This document shows, in pieces, positions 53,088-61,624 of a stretch of 64,000 nt of DNA (position 1 is the first letter of the stretch; each line of letters opens with the position of its first letter). The notes under the pieces were generated by a model. The model saw only the letters and a list, made by a program, of their open reading frames with translations, was not told the DNA's origin and did no database searches. A program made the position numbers and the translations under genes. The stretch lies in the NCBI GenBank assembly GCA_944323255.1, contig CALURU010000003.1:78234-142233 (forward strand). The letters run 5' to 3'. The stretch is from Candidatus Gastranaerophilales bacterium. Lineage in GTDB: Bacteria; Cyanobacteriota; Vampirovibrionia; Gastranaerophilales; Gastranaerophilaceae.

Positions 53088-54110
53088 TTATGCAATTTTT
53101 AATTTTTTTAAATATTTTGTTCTTGTTTTTTCTGCCCAATCAGGATCAAAAGGCTGCTGATTCTTCAAAACTCCCATTGAAGTCAATAATATTTTCCTCA
53201 TTACTGCTGTCACAGCAAGCTTCTTCGGTTTTCCTTTCTCTATTAAATTAAGATAAAATCCTGTAAAATAATTTGGATTTTTAATACAACCTAATGCTGG
53301 TAAAAACAAAATTTTTCTTAAATTGGAATTGCCCATTCTTGAAATATGTTCTCTGCCTCTAATACTTGAGCCGGAAGAATGTTCTTTGGGGGATAAGCCT
53401 GCGTGAGCAACCATTGCTTTTGGAGAGATACTTTCAATATCTTCAAATTTAAACTCTGCAAGCATTACCCAAGCAACCTTATCTCCTACACAATCTACTG
53501 TTTTTAATAGTTTCATTTGTTTTGATAAAAACTCATCTTCCTTTATCAAATTTTGTATCTTGAAAATAGTTTCAGAGATTTGTTTTTCAATAAAACGAAT
53601 TTTTTTATTGATTAGTTGTTTTACATCTGAATCCAATGCTGATTTTAATCTTGCAATTTCTTGTGTTCTTGATTCAGATAATGATTCCTTGTATCTTACC
53701 AAACTTCTAAACTTTCTAATTGCTTCCGGCAGCTTTGGAGTATGTGGGGGATTGTGTAAAAAAGCATAAAGTGCTAACATTGAACTATCAACTTTATCAT
53801 TCTTTGTTCTAAGCATTAAACTTTTTGAGAATGATTTTGTTTTGAGGGGATTTACCACACTTACAATATGAGCCGAATTTTGCAGATATTCACAAAGCTC
53901 GAAGTGGTAAATTCCTGTTGCTTCCATACAAAAATGAATTTCTTCTTGTTCTTGTTTTCGCATATAGCTTTCTGCTTGTTTAAAAAACTTTTTAATACCT
54001 TTTTTTTCATTTGTAAATGTTGAATACCCAAAGATATTCTGTCCGTCGATGGTATAACTAACATCAAACTTGCCTTTTGCTACATCAATGCCTACATACA
54101 ATTTTGTCAT
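53088..54110 (-). CDS. IS110-family transposase (bridge-RNA-guided recombinase type)
   Basis: 340 residues, full length. N-terminal DEDD RuvC-like domain: YVGIDVAKGKFD (first Asp), FCMEATGIYH (Glu) and RTKNDKVDSSML (two Asp). C-terminal Transposase_20/Tnp domain: TVDCVGDKVAWVMLAEFKFE, AHAGLSPKEHSSGSSIRG, with the conserved serine region, then GNSNLRKILFLPAL. These enzymes excise and insert DNA as guided by a bridge RNA encoded in the element. The frame is intact, so it may be active. It is flanked by repeat elements and lies next to lineage-type genes. Confidence 0.9.
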   Translation of the reverse strand: MTKLYVGIDVAKGKFDVSYTIDGQNIFGYSTFTNEKKGIKKFFKQAESYMRKQEQEEIHFCMEATGIYHFELCEYLQNSAHIVSVVNPLKTKSFSKSLMLRTKNDKVDSSMLALYAFLHNPPHTPKLPEAIRKFRSLVRYKESLSESRTQEIARLKSALDSDVKQLINKKIRFIEKQISETIFKIQNLIKEDEFLSKQMKLLKTVDCVGDKVAWVMLAEFKFEDIESISPKAMVAHAGLSPKEHSSGSSIRGREHISRMGNSNLRKILFLPALGCIKNPNYFTGFYLNLIEKGKPKKLAVTAVMRKILLTSMGVLKNQQPFDPDWAEKTRTKYLKKLKIA

Positions 54111-54400
54111 TTTTACCTACTTTCTTTTGATAGAAAATTCTTCTAAAATCCTAATATTTCACTCGTAAACACAGATTTTAAATCTTTGATTCTGTTCAAT
54201 TTTCACAGGATTTGAAGATATTTGATTTTTCTCGAATACAAACTTTTAGTTTTAGCTTTTTTTAATCTTTATCTACCAATACAAATATTTTATTAAAAAT
54301 TAACGGGATTTATCCTCGTATTTCGAGTTTTACTCAAGTTCAGCAACAAATTTTATCCGTTAATTTTTGCAGATAGATTTTTCTCTGATTGAATCTTTAT
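54111..54400 (-). ncRNA. Candidate bridge RNA region of the IS110 element
   Basis: The non-coding stretch upstream of the transposase is where IS110-group elements encode the guide. A 14-base stem with one bulged G is formed by 54295-54309 and 54355-54368, enclosing a hairpin CTCG-TATTT-CGAG (54315-54327) and single-stranded loops. Guide loops were not matched to target sequences. The rest of 54401-54650 has no feature. Confidence 0.35.
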
Positions 54401-54650
54401 GGATTAAGTGATGAATCAATCTTTTCTGCTATAAGTTTGTATTTAAACTTGACTATTTATACAGTACGAGTTCAGCATGACATTTTAATATTTGATTTCC
54501 ATGTAAAAGAACACCGGTTTGGTTATATTGTACAGGTGGTTTGATTATTTTCGGACACTTTGTGTTTGGGGAAAATCCAAGCTACAAACTTGATTTTTTA
54601 ATTAGCAAAATTTATATTTACAGGGTTTAAAATATATTAGGAATTCAAAT

Positions 54651-55568
54651 ATGAAAATAAATGGAATAAAAACAAATATATTTAAAGATATTATAATCCC
54701 TGCGACTAAAAGGCTGTTCAATTTTAAAAAAGTTGACCTTGTACGACAACCGGCAGCAGATACGGTTGAAGTTAGTCTATTAAAAGAGAATTTTCAAGGA
54801 ATCAGTTCTAAGACTTTTAAAAAACTACTTTCACCTGAATTTACTCCTAAAACTAACTTAGATGAAAGTGGCTTAAGGATAACAACTCTGATTGATAAAA
54901 AGACAAATAAACCTGTAAACGCATATATTGCAAGAGTTGATGAAGATATCCCTAATATGGAAAAATACTATCTTATGGTTCCAGATGCAAACGGGGAAAT
55001 AAATATTAAAAATAAAAATTATAGAGTTATAGGTGATACATATTTTTATATAGATAAAGAACAGGAAATGATAAGTCCAAAATTTGAGGGAGCATTTATT
55101 GACGGGGAACTTTGCGAAAAAGTCTTATCCTACATGAATGCAAAGGGGAATAAAGAGTATGGCGGAATCGGAACAAGAATGCATCAATTACGAGTAGAAA
55201 GAATGCTCCAAAACGGTTTGGGCAATGTTTGTATTGTTGCAGAAGGAAATTCTTTTCCATTCCATTATTCAATGGGATACAGACTACCTGATGCGAAAAG
55301 ACCTATCGAAGATTCAACAAAAATTTTACAAGAATTTTCAAGTTTAAATCAAAAATCTCCACGTGATAATTCAAAATACATCTTTCTTGAACGTGATAAA
55401 GATAAAAAAGTCGTTATTAATTGGTCAGCAACATTAGAGCACTTTTTGAATGATTATTACAAAAATGGCGGAGCTCCACTAGTTGATTTTTCTCCGAATA
55501 TGTATTTGAACGAAGCATCTCTTGAACAGTGGATTGATATGATAAAAAAACAACCAATATTGTTTTAA
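54651..55568 (+). CDS. GNAT-acetyltransferase-like lineage-type protein
   Basis: 305 residues. The leader MKINGIKTNIFKDIIIP is of the lineage type. Around residues 175-225 the segment KEYGGIGTRMHQLRVERMLQ is like the GNAT acetyl-CoA loop (G-x-G-T/R-x-x-[ML]), and NSFPFHYSMGYRLPDA is like the terminal F-Y-x-x-x-G-[FY] of that fold. The N-terminal part (KTNKPVNAYIARVDED) and the C-terminal helical part are unlike known GNATs. No signal peptide. It is followed by the CheR-like gene at 62 bases. The activity is inferred. Confidence 0.5.
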   Translation: MKINGIKTNIFKDIIIPATKRLFNFKKVDLVRQPAADTVEVSLLKENFQGISSKTFKKLLSPEFTPKTNLDESGLRITTLIDKKTNKPVNAYIARVDEDIPNMEKYYLMVPDANGEINIKNKNYRVIGDTYFYIDKEQEMISPKFEGAFIDGELCEKVLSYMNAKGNKEYGGIGTRMHQLRVERMLQNGLGNVCIVAEGNSFPFHYSMGYRLPDAKRPIEDSTKILQEFSSLNQKSPRDNSKYIFLERDKDKKVVINWSATLEHFLNDYYKNGGAPLVDFSPNMYLNEASLEQWIDMIKKQPILF

Positions 55569-55630
55569 TTAAAATAGCAAAAAATACAGTTTTATAAAAT
55601 TATTTAACACAGCAAAGGAAATATTAATAA

Positions 55631-56509
55631 ATGAGAATAGACAATAATATCCGATATTACACACAGCCGATTAGTAATAGAACATCATTTACTTCTTTAT
55701 TTCGATTGTCATCTTGCAAAGATAGTTTTGGAGTTGAACGCTCAACACAAAATTCTACGAGTAGTAGAGATGACTTGAATTATGATGAACTAGCCGAAAT
55801 TGCTAAGAATCGATTTAAAAAATATGAAAAGATAAATATAATGCCAATGAATGGTTCAGATGGTACTGAAAGTTATTGTATTGCAAACTCCATATTAAAA
55901 ACATTTGGAGAAAGTGATGCGGAAAAAAGAATTTTTCCTATTATAGTTTCAGATATAGATACTGATATCATTGAAAATTATGGAAAAAAAGGAATTGTTG
56001 CGTTAGGGGAAAAAGATGAGAATTTATTTGGTAAAAATTTAAGTAAATATTTTGATTCTACAAACATGTCTGAACTACCTGATATAGCGAGATATCCAAA
56101 GGATGCAAAAGCATATAAATTAAAACCCAAATTTAAAGAAAATTTTAAATTTGAAGTAATGGATTTTATGAATCGATTGAAAACTACAAAAGATGAAGGA
56201 AATTCAATCATACTTATAAGAAATTGTTTAGCACAAAGTTATACCTCTTGGGAAAGAAGTTTATTGTTATCTGAACTGGATAATATAATACATGATAATA
56301 GTTTATTTGTTATTGGAGGCTATGATAGAGCTAATATTCCCGATTTTGTACAGGAATTAGAGACATATGGATTTAAAGAAGTCGGTAAAAATATTTTTTC
56401 AAAGAATAATACTGTTTATAGCAAATTGGCAGAACCAATGATTAAACAAAAAAATTTCTTTTCAGATTTTATAATGAAAATAAAATCAAGTTTTAAATTT
56501 AAATTTTAA
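55631..56509 (+). CDS. CheR-like SAM methyltransferase-fold protein
   Basis: 292 residues. Leader with TQPISNRTSFTSLFR. MNGSDGTESYCIANSILKTF has the place and spacing of the CheR motif GCSTGEEPYSLAM. IIVSDIDTDIIENYGKKGIV matches the CheR ATDID motif and following helix. SIILIRNCLAQSY parallels the FCRNVLIYF strand. The C-terminus LFVIGGYDRANIPDFVQELE parallels the final CheR strand. The GEE acidic pair is changed, so SAM binding is not assured. CheR methylates receptor glutamates. No chemoreceptors are in the window. Confidence 0.55.
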   Translation: MRIDNNIRYYTQPISNRTSFTSLFRLSSCKDSFGVERSTQNSTSSRDDLNYDELAEIAKNRFKKYEKINIMPMNGSDGTESYCIANSILKTFGESDAEKRIFPIIVSDIDTDIIENYGKKGIVALGEKDENLFGKNLSKYFDSTNMSELPDIARYPKDAKAYKLKPKFKENFKFEVMDFMNRLKTTKDEGNSIILIRNCLAQSYTSWERSLLLSELDNIIHDNSLFVIGGYDRANIPDFVQELETYGFKEVGKNIFSKNNTVYSKLAEPMIKQKNFFSDFIMKIKSSFKFKF

Positions 56510-56517
56510 CATAGTCT

Positions 56518-56797
56518 GTAGGTCAGGCAATGCATGACTTACTCTTCGAATAGCTTGTAGGTTGGGCATACCTGCCCAACGATAAAACTGGACATTATTG
56601 GAAATTGGAATTTTCTTTGATTTTTGTTTAGTTTCAGCCTAATTTCAAAATATTCTTTGTAACTTTATGTCCTAATAAAGTCCGTTTTCGTCCAGTTTGA
56701 TTTTGGTATAACCAAACAACTTCCGACGGCTAATATTTAGTGTTGTTGGGCAAGTATGCCCAACTGACAGTTTATTATTAGTGTAACAAACTGGACG
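56518..56797. repeat. Hairpin repeats and an 11-base inverted repeat
   Basis: 56518-56541 is the TCAGG-type variant, 56557-56588 the GTAGGTTGGGCATACCTGCC element, and 56742-56768 the same on the - strand. CGTCCAGTTTG (56689-56699) and CAAACTGGACG (56787-56797) flank the last one. Nothing else is seen between 56510 and the tRNA. Confidence 0.7.
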
Positions 56798-56879
56798 TTA
56801 AAGTATACCAATCGCACTTAAAAATATAATAGTACATAACGAAAAATTAAAATACATTTTTAATGCACAAACAAAAAAT

Positions 56880-56969
56880 CGGAGACGGTGGGATTCGAAC
56901 CCACGATACAGGTTGCCCCATATAACACCTTAGCAGGGTGCCGCCTTCAGCCTACTCGGCCACGTCTCC
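56880..56969 (-). tRNA. tRNA-Ser (anticodon GCT), CCA not encoded
   Basis: A 90-base cloverleaf with long variable arm, as expected for serine: acceptor GGAGACG/CGTCTCC, discriminator G, D-loop AGTAGGCTGAAGG, anticodon stem CACC/GGTG with loop CTGCTAA, variable arm TTATATGGGGCAACCTGTAT, T-arm CGTGGG-TTCGAAT-CCCACC. The 3' CCA is absent and must be added. Confidence 0.95.
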
Positions 56970-57124
56970 AATTCAATATAATTATAATAGCATAAAGATA
57001 TTTTTTTTCAAAATTAAAATCCTGATTTATTTCTAAATCAGGACACTTTTTATACTCTCAACTATCTTAATAACAGACAGTCCTTTTCTTCTGGGGAAAA
57101 TGTAAATATTATTATATTTACCCC

Positions 57125-57280
57125 CTACTTCACAGCTTGCAGCTTAACCTGAATCCCTGCTTCAGAGTTAATTGTTACTGCATTTGAAACTGCCATTGCC
57201 CGTCGCTTTTTTGCCCCTCTTAATATAAATTCAACTCCGCTGAATGTGTTGTTTGTTGGGGTTGCAATCTTCTTTAGCAT
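57125..57280 (-). CDS. Small basic protein, 51 residues
   Basis: The frame opens ATG, MLKKIATPTNNTFSGVEFIL, then RGAKKRRAMAVSNAV and SEAGIQVKLQAVK, and a TAG. GAAAGGAC lies about 11 bases before the ATG, and a TATAAT box sits on the - strand about 40 bases upstream. The basic centre (KKRR) could bind nucleic acid. There is no match to known families. It lies alone between tRNA-Ser and rsmI on the same strand. Confidence 0.5.
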   Translation of the reverse strand: MLKKIATPTNNTFSGVEFILRGAKKRRAMAVSNAVTINSEAGIQVKLQAVK

Positions 57281-57380
57281 ATCCTGTTGTCCTTTCCGAT
57301 AAATGTATTTCTGTTCGTATTATACTTATCGGCATTTTTTGGAAAAACTTTAGGATTTTTGAAAGAATTTTTACATTTAT

Positions 57381-58193
57381 TTACATATCTAAAGATTTCT
57401 TATAAATCTCATTCTTATTCAAACCAAACAAGGCGGAAAGTATTACTGCTACTTCCTTGTCCTTAAATCCTTTGGATTTTAGAGTCTTAATTTTATATTC
57501 TAAATCTGCATTTTCGGGTTTTTCGTCCGCATAAATCATGCAAACTATTTCCCCTTTTATTCCGTCTTGAAAATGTTCTATAACAGAGGAAATATCGTCG
57601 CATATAACCTCTTCAAACAGCTTAGAAAGCTCACGGGCAAGGGCAATTTTAGCGTTAGCCCTTACTGATTTAATTACCTCAAGCGTTTTTAAGATCCGCT
57701 CAGGTGACTCATAAAACACTGTATTTATCCCTGCATAAGTCTGTACTGTTTCAATAATCTGCTTTTCGCTTCTCGGAATAAAGCCGATGAAGACAAATTC
57801 TTCATTATTCCTCGGGACTTGAGACAAAAACGTTGTAACTGCGCACGCTCCGGGAAGCGCCGTTATAGAAAAACCTTCCTTAATCAATTCTTCTACAATT
57901 ACAGCTCCGGGGTCGCAAATCATCGGAGTTCCGGCATCAGAGACCAGCGCTATTCTTTTCCCCGCCCTTAATTCCCGCAAGAAAAAATCTACCCTTTCAC
58001 GCTCATTGTACTTATGGTATGAAACACATTTTGTTCTAATATCATAGTGATTAAGGAGCTTTTGCGTAACTCGTGTATCTTCGCAGGCAATAAAATCAAC
58101 TTCTTTGAGGGTTTCTATTGCGCGCAATGTTATGTCCTGAATATTCCCGATAGGTGTAGGAACTATGTAGAAATCAAATTTTCGCTGTGACAT
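57381..58193 (-). CDS. rsmI: 16S rRNA (cytidine1402-2'-O)-methyltransferase
   Basis: 270 residues. Tetrapyrrole-methylase fold. FYIVPTPIGNIQDITLRAIE (8-27), DFIACEDTRVTQKLLNHY, LVSDAGTPMICDPG (SAM pocket), ALPGACAVTTFLS and GFIPR are standard. It methylates C1402 of 16S rRNA at the decoding site. The C-terminal wing (LKSKGFKDKEVAVILSALFG) is present. Confidence 0.95.
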   Translation of the reverse strand: MSQRKFDFYIVPTPIGNIQDITLRAIETLKEVDFIACEDTRVTQKLLNHYDIRTKCVSYHKYNERERVDFFLRELRAGKRIALVSDAGTPMICDPGAVIVEELIKEGFSITALPGACAVTTFLSQVPRNNEEFVFIGFIPRSEKQIIETVQTYAGINTVFYESPERILKTLEVIKSVRANAKIALARELSKLFEEVICDDISSVIEHFQDGIKGEIVCMIYADEKPENADLEYKIKTLKSKGFKDKEVAVILSALFGLNKNEIYKKSLDM

Positions 58194-58239
58194 AGATTAA
58201 TTATATCAAAAAAGTATTAATTTATTTTTGGGGGAACAT

Positions 58240-58731
58240 TTTGTATATTTTGTTACTTTTTTTAATTCATATGTCTTCATTTTTTCTTCTTTAAAAATAA
58301 AAGAAGAAAAAACGAAGCAAAAAAGAAGAAATTTTGATTGTTTCCAATGCTCTAGCGAGCATAAAATCAAATTGATGTCTGCGGGTAAACCCGCACTTTG
58401 CCCCTCGCTAAGAAACGCTCGGGAGGGCTCAGCCGCAGGCATTTTTAGGAAAATATATGTTTTATAAAAAGTTTTTGTCAGGTAAAACCTGACCTACATG
58501 TTTTTAACAAGTCCCGCACCGCGAGCGTGTTATGCGTTAGCATAACAATAGCGAGCGAAAGAGTGCAGGCTCCGCCTGCAACATCCATTCAATCCCACGC
58601 TCGTAAGAGCGTTGAAAACAATTGCGTTATTTCTCTTTCTTTTCGTTCTTTTCTTTCTCTTTGTTTCGCAAATAAAGAGAAAGAAAAGGACAAACAAAAT
58701 AAAAAAGATAAAAAGTAACAAAATATACAAA
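58240..58731. mobile_element. MITE-like element with perfect 22-base terminal inverted repeats
   Basis: The ends (58240-58261 and 58710-58731, TTTGTATATTTTGTTACTTT with two further T) are exact complements. Inside, each arm has a long Y/R hairpin (58280-58292 with 58300-58312; 58649-58662 with 58674-58687) followed by diverged, inverted copies of a segment with ATTGTTT-CAA-GCTCT-GAGC. The centre holds GC-rich stems. There is no real gene in it; the short frames are translated hairpins. The gap 58194-58871 has nothing else apart from GTCAGGT/ACCTGAC (58477-58499). Confidence 0.6.
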
Positions 58732-58871
58732 GAGTTGCATTATAATAGTATAGAGCTTGCTCCTCAAGTAAACGGTTATTGTTGTGTTTTCCCCAAGCTA
58801 CATTTCTAAGATTATTTAATTATAAAACGTAAATTAATGTATAATACTCTAACTAGCATTGGAACAACAAA

Positions 58872-59351
58872 TTATGAATCAGATTTTTTGTAAAATTTAC
58901 CCCAAATTTCCACAAATGTAAAAATACTGCCCAAAATTAAAATAATAAGATATATATAATGGATTATATTATTTTTTTCTATTTGGATATCATTATGTGT
59001 TCTTAAAAAATATTTAATCGTTTTTAAATCTTTTTTCGCATTATCTTCTGAAAGATAACCTGTCTCAAAAGGAAAACTTTGATAATAATATTTATCTTGC
59101 GGATAGGCTATTTCATAATAGTTCATTAAACGACGTTGTATTTGATAATGTACGGTAAGTTTTTTATCCGCTAATGTATCCATATCCAAGCCGGAAGATA
59201 CAGGACGTTTAAAGATATAATAAACCATACACGTACATTGCCCTTGTGTACAACTTAGAGTTTCTTTTATAGGAGTTTGCACAAAGATTACCCAGCATCC
59301 TATTATAAGACATGCTAAAAGCCATATTTTATTGGTCAATTCTCTAATCAT
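58872..59351 (-). CDS. Membrane protein with two helices, unknown
   Basis: 159 residues. Helices at about 7-25 and 130-150. Between them is an extracytoplasmic loop with TLSCTQGQCTCMVYYIF, cysteines that may pair, and a Y-rich strand segment. It abuts the next gene (one-base overlap at 59351). I do not know the family. Confidence 0.6.
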   Translation of the reverse strand: MIRELTNKIWLLACLIIGCWVIFVQTPIKETLSCTQGQCTCMVYYIFKRPVSSGLDMDTLADKKLTVHYQIQRRLMNYYEIAYPQDKYYYQSFPFETGYLSEDNAKKDLKTIKYFLRTHNDIQIEKNNIIHYIYLIILILGSIFTFVEIWGKFYKKSDS

Positions 59352-59788
59352 TAAAACCTTGTTTTTTCTAAAAATGTTTTAACCGCATCTTCAAGATTAT
59401 CAGGTGTGGTTAAGGAAGTCATATTCTCCTGCGGTAATTCTTCTTTTGAGGTCATTCCAAGAACTTCACGCATTTTGTTGTAAATAGTTAATATTACATA
59501 CAGAAGAATAGAAGAAATTGCAACGCCTGCCATTGCAAGCAGGAATTTTTTTGCAATATTCTTTTTGCTTACAGGCTGCTTATATGGAATATTTCCAGGT
59601 GCAGGCGGAAGCTCCTGAACGGTATTTTGTACCGGTGCTGCCTCTTGCTGCTCAATCGGCTCAAGCGGAGTTTCCTGAGAAATACCCGTTAAAGCCCCTT
59701 GGGTTTCCTGAATATTCTCCGGCTCTGCAATAGCCGGAGATATCAGTGTAAGCATAAGTAATAATACTAAAATTTTATGTTTCAGCAT
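59351..59788 (-). CDS. Exported single-helix envelope protein, unknown
   Basis: 145 residues from the ATG at 59788, preceded by GAAGGA; a longer frame into rne (to 59986) lacks a ribosome site. Signal peptide 1-21. Then a P/E/Q-rich linker (QETPLEPIEQQEAAPVQN), a membrane helix (FLLAMAGVAISSILLYVILT) and an acidic C-terminus. It overlaps the rne stop by 14 bases, so it is coupled to it. Type I/II-like topology; role unknown. Confidence 0.65.
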   Translation of the reverse strand: MLKHKILVLLLMLTLISPAIAEPENIQETQGALTGISQETPLEPIEQQEAAPVQNTVQELPPAPGNIPYKQPVSKKNIAKKFLLAMAGVAISSILLYVILTIYNKMREVLGMTSKEELPQENMTSLTTPDNLEDAVKTFLEKTRF

Positions 59789-61574
59789 TCTTTTTTGTAG
59801 TCCTTCTTGTTCTCTTTTGAGAATTTCTATTAGGTCTGCGGCTGCGTTTAACAGGTTTTGCGTCGGCAGTTTCTTCCGCTTGAGCGGTTTCCGAAGTATT
59901 TTCAGGCGGAACAGGTGCTTCTTCAGAGCTTTCAGGTTTATTGGCAGAATCTTCTGCCGGAGCAGTTTTATCCGCATCCGGCGCAATTACCGGAGCAATT
60001 TCAGACACTTCATTTATAACTGTCTGTGCTGCATTTTCCGCAAGAACATCGGATTCTTTTATCTTTTTGCGGTTATTTCTGCCTCTGCCTTTTGCTTTTT
60101 TCGTTTCTTTTTCTTCCTTAATTTCAGTAACTTCTGCCTGTGCAGCAACGGAAGGATTTTCTGTAATTGTCTCAAGTTTTTCTTCCTGTACCGTTTCAAT
60201 TACTTCTTCCTGTTTATTTTCAGGCTTGTTATTATTAAATTTATTGTTATTATTGAACTTCTTTTTATTATTCATCGGAAGTTTAAGTTTAGCGGCTTTT
60301 GCTCTGTATTCGCCTTCGGCTGTAGGAGACGCAAACTTAATATCCTCCATAATATATCCATTACCCTGACAGTGAGGGCATTTTTTAGCAAAGATTTCAC
60401 TAAGAGCCTGTCCTTGACGGTGTCTTGTCATCTCTACAAGCCCCAAATCAGAAAGCTGACCAACTTGCGGCTTAGCCTTATCCGCTTCTATAGCCATTTC
60501 AAGCTCTTCCATCATAGCGAGTTTATCAATGCGGGAAGTCATATCAATAAAGTCGATAATAATCATACCGCCGATATTTCTAAGTCTTAGCTGTCTTGCA
60601 ATCTCGTGAACCGCTTCTATATTGGTTTTAAGGATAGTCTCATCTTGAGTTGCAGAGTTTGTAAACTTTCCGCTGTTAACGTCAATTACGGTCAGCGCCT
60701 CTGTTGTCTGAATAAACAAATAACCACCTGACGGAAGATTAACTTTCATTTGCAGGGCAGCTTTAATTTCTTTGTGAATATCCATTGCTACAAGCAGAGG
60801 TTCAGAACCTTTGTACAAAGTAACGTTGATATTCTTATTCATATGCCAGTTCTGGAGAATAGTCTGTACTCTGTTAAGCGCAAATGCTGTATCAACAACA
60901 ATTTCCTGAGTTTCTTCGTTGCAGGCTTCTCTTATAACCCTGTATAATAAATCCTGATCTCTGTATAAAAGACTTGGTGGATTTAGGCTTTCAGCAGATG
61001 TAATTATATTATTCCATTTTTCCAAAAGGATTTCTAAATCCTCCTGAAGATCGGCTTCAGTTTGTCCTTCAGCTTCCGTTCTTACAATAACACCAACGCC
61101 TACAGGTTTTAAAAGGTTAAGAATTGATTTTAATCTTGCTCTTTCTTTAGCGGACGTAATTTTTTTACTTACGTTAATACCCGGCTCATTCGGCATAAGA
61201 ACGAGAAAACGTCCCGGAAGCGAGATTTCTGTAGTAACTCTCGGACCTTTGTGTCCTACAGGTTCTTTCACAACCTGGACAACAAGTTTTTGTTTCGGCT
61301 TTAATTTGTCCTGCAAAGCGCCTTTTCCCATAACGTCCTGTGCGTGCAAAAAGCCCATTTTATCAGAACCTACATTTACAAAAGCTGCTTCTATTGAAGG
61401 TAAAATGTTTTCAACTTGAGCGAGGTAAACATCTCCGAGGATGATTTCTCCTCTGTGTACATAAAACTCGGCAACTTTGCCGTTTTCCATAACCGCAGCA
61501 ATATTATCCCGCTCAGCTATGACTATTTTGTTAGCGACTGCATCTTTCATTGTTTCTAAATCCTTCTTTTTCAT
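59775..61574 (-). CDS. Ribonuclease E/G family endoribonuclease
   Basis: 599 residues. N-terminal S1 domain (GDVYLAQVENILPSIEAAFV, about 45-120), 5'-sensor and RNase H-like regions, and the DNase-I-like catalytic site with DVNSGKFT and MIIIDFIDM (paired Asp). KKCPHCQGNGYI is the zinc link (CPxCxG) for tetramer formation. The 165-residue tail is E/A/K/P-rich, probably disordered, and may bind RNA or partners. It cleaves mRNA and processes rRNA/tRNA. Its gene follows the TIGR03960 gene by 50 bases, a pairing common in bacteria. Confidence 0.92.
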   Translation of the reverse strand: MKKKDLETMKDAVANKIVIAERDNIAAVMENGKVAEFYVHRGEIILGDVYLAQVENILPSIEAAFVNVGSDKMGFLHAQDVMGKGALQDKLKPKQKLVVQVVKEPVGHKGPRVTTEISLPGRFLVLMPNEPGINVSKKITSAKERARLKSILNLLKPVGVGVIVRTEAEGQTEADLQEDLEILLEKWNNIITSAESLNPPSLLYRDQDLLYRVIREACNEETQEIVVDTAFALNRVQTILQNWHMNKNINVTLYKGSEPLLVAMDIHKEIKAALQMKVNLPSGGYLFIQTTEALTVIDVNSGKFTNSATQDETILKTNIEAVHEIARQLRLRNIGGMIIIDFIDMTSRIDKLAMMEELEMAIEADKAKPQVGQLSDLGLVEMTRHRQGQALSEIFAKKCPHCQGNGYIMEDIKFASPTAEGEYRAKAAKLKLPMNNKKKFNNNNKFNNNKPENKQEEVIETVQEEKLETITENPSVAAQAEVTEIKEEKETKKAKGRGRNNRKKIKESDVLAENAAQTVINEVSEIAPVIAPDADKTAPAEDSANKPESSEEAPVPPENTSETAQAEETADAKPVKRSRRPNRNSQKRTRRTTKKNAET

Positions 61575-61624
61575 TTGACGGGGTTTTATACTTTAATGCA
61601 AAGCTCTTTTACATTTACCCCATC

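Larger units (their letters stand above)
53040..54470 (-). mobile_element. IS110-family insertion sequence (approximate ends)
   Basis: Contains one transposase gene on the - strand with about 50 bases of non-coding DNA beyond its stop and several hundred before its start. IS110 elements lack terminal inverted repeats, so exact ends cannot be fixed from this sequence. The limits given are rough. Confidence 0.6.

Noticed and set aside
58206..58809. Several short frames on both strands between rsmI and the membrane gene
   Set aside because: All lie within the inverted-repeat element and encode only lysine/phenylalanine runs from its hairpins.
59817..60590. Long + strand frame opposite the RNase E/G tail
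   Set aside because: It is the shadow of the E/A/K-rich coding tail; no start signal, and the - strand gene is well supported.
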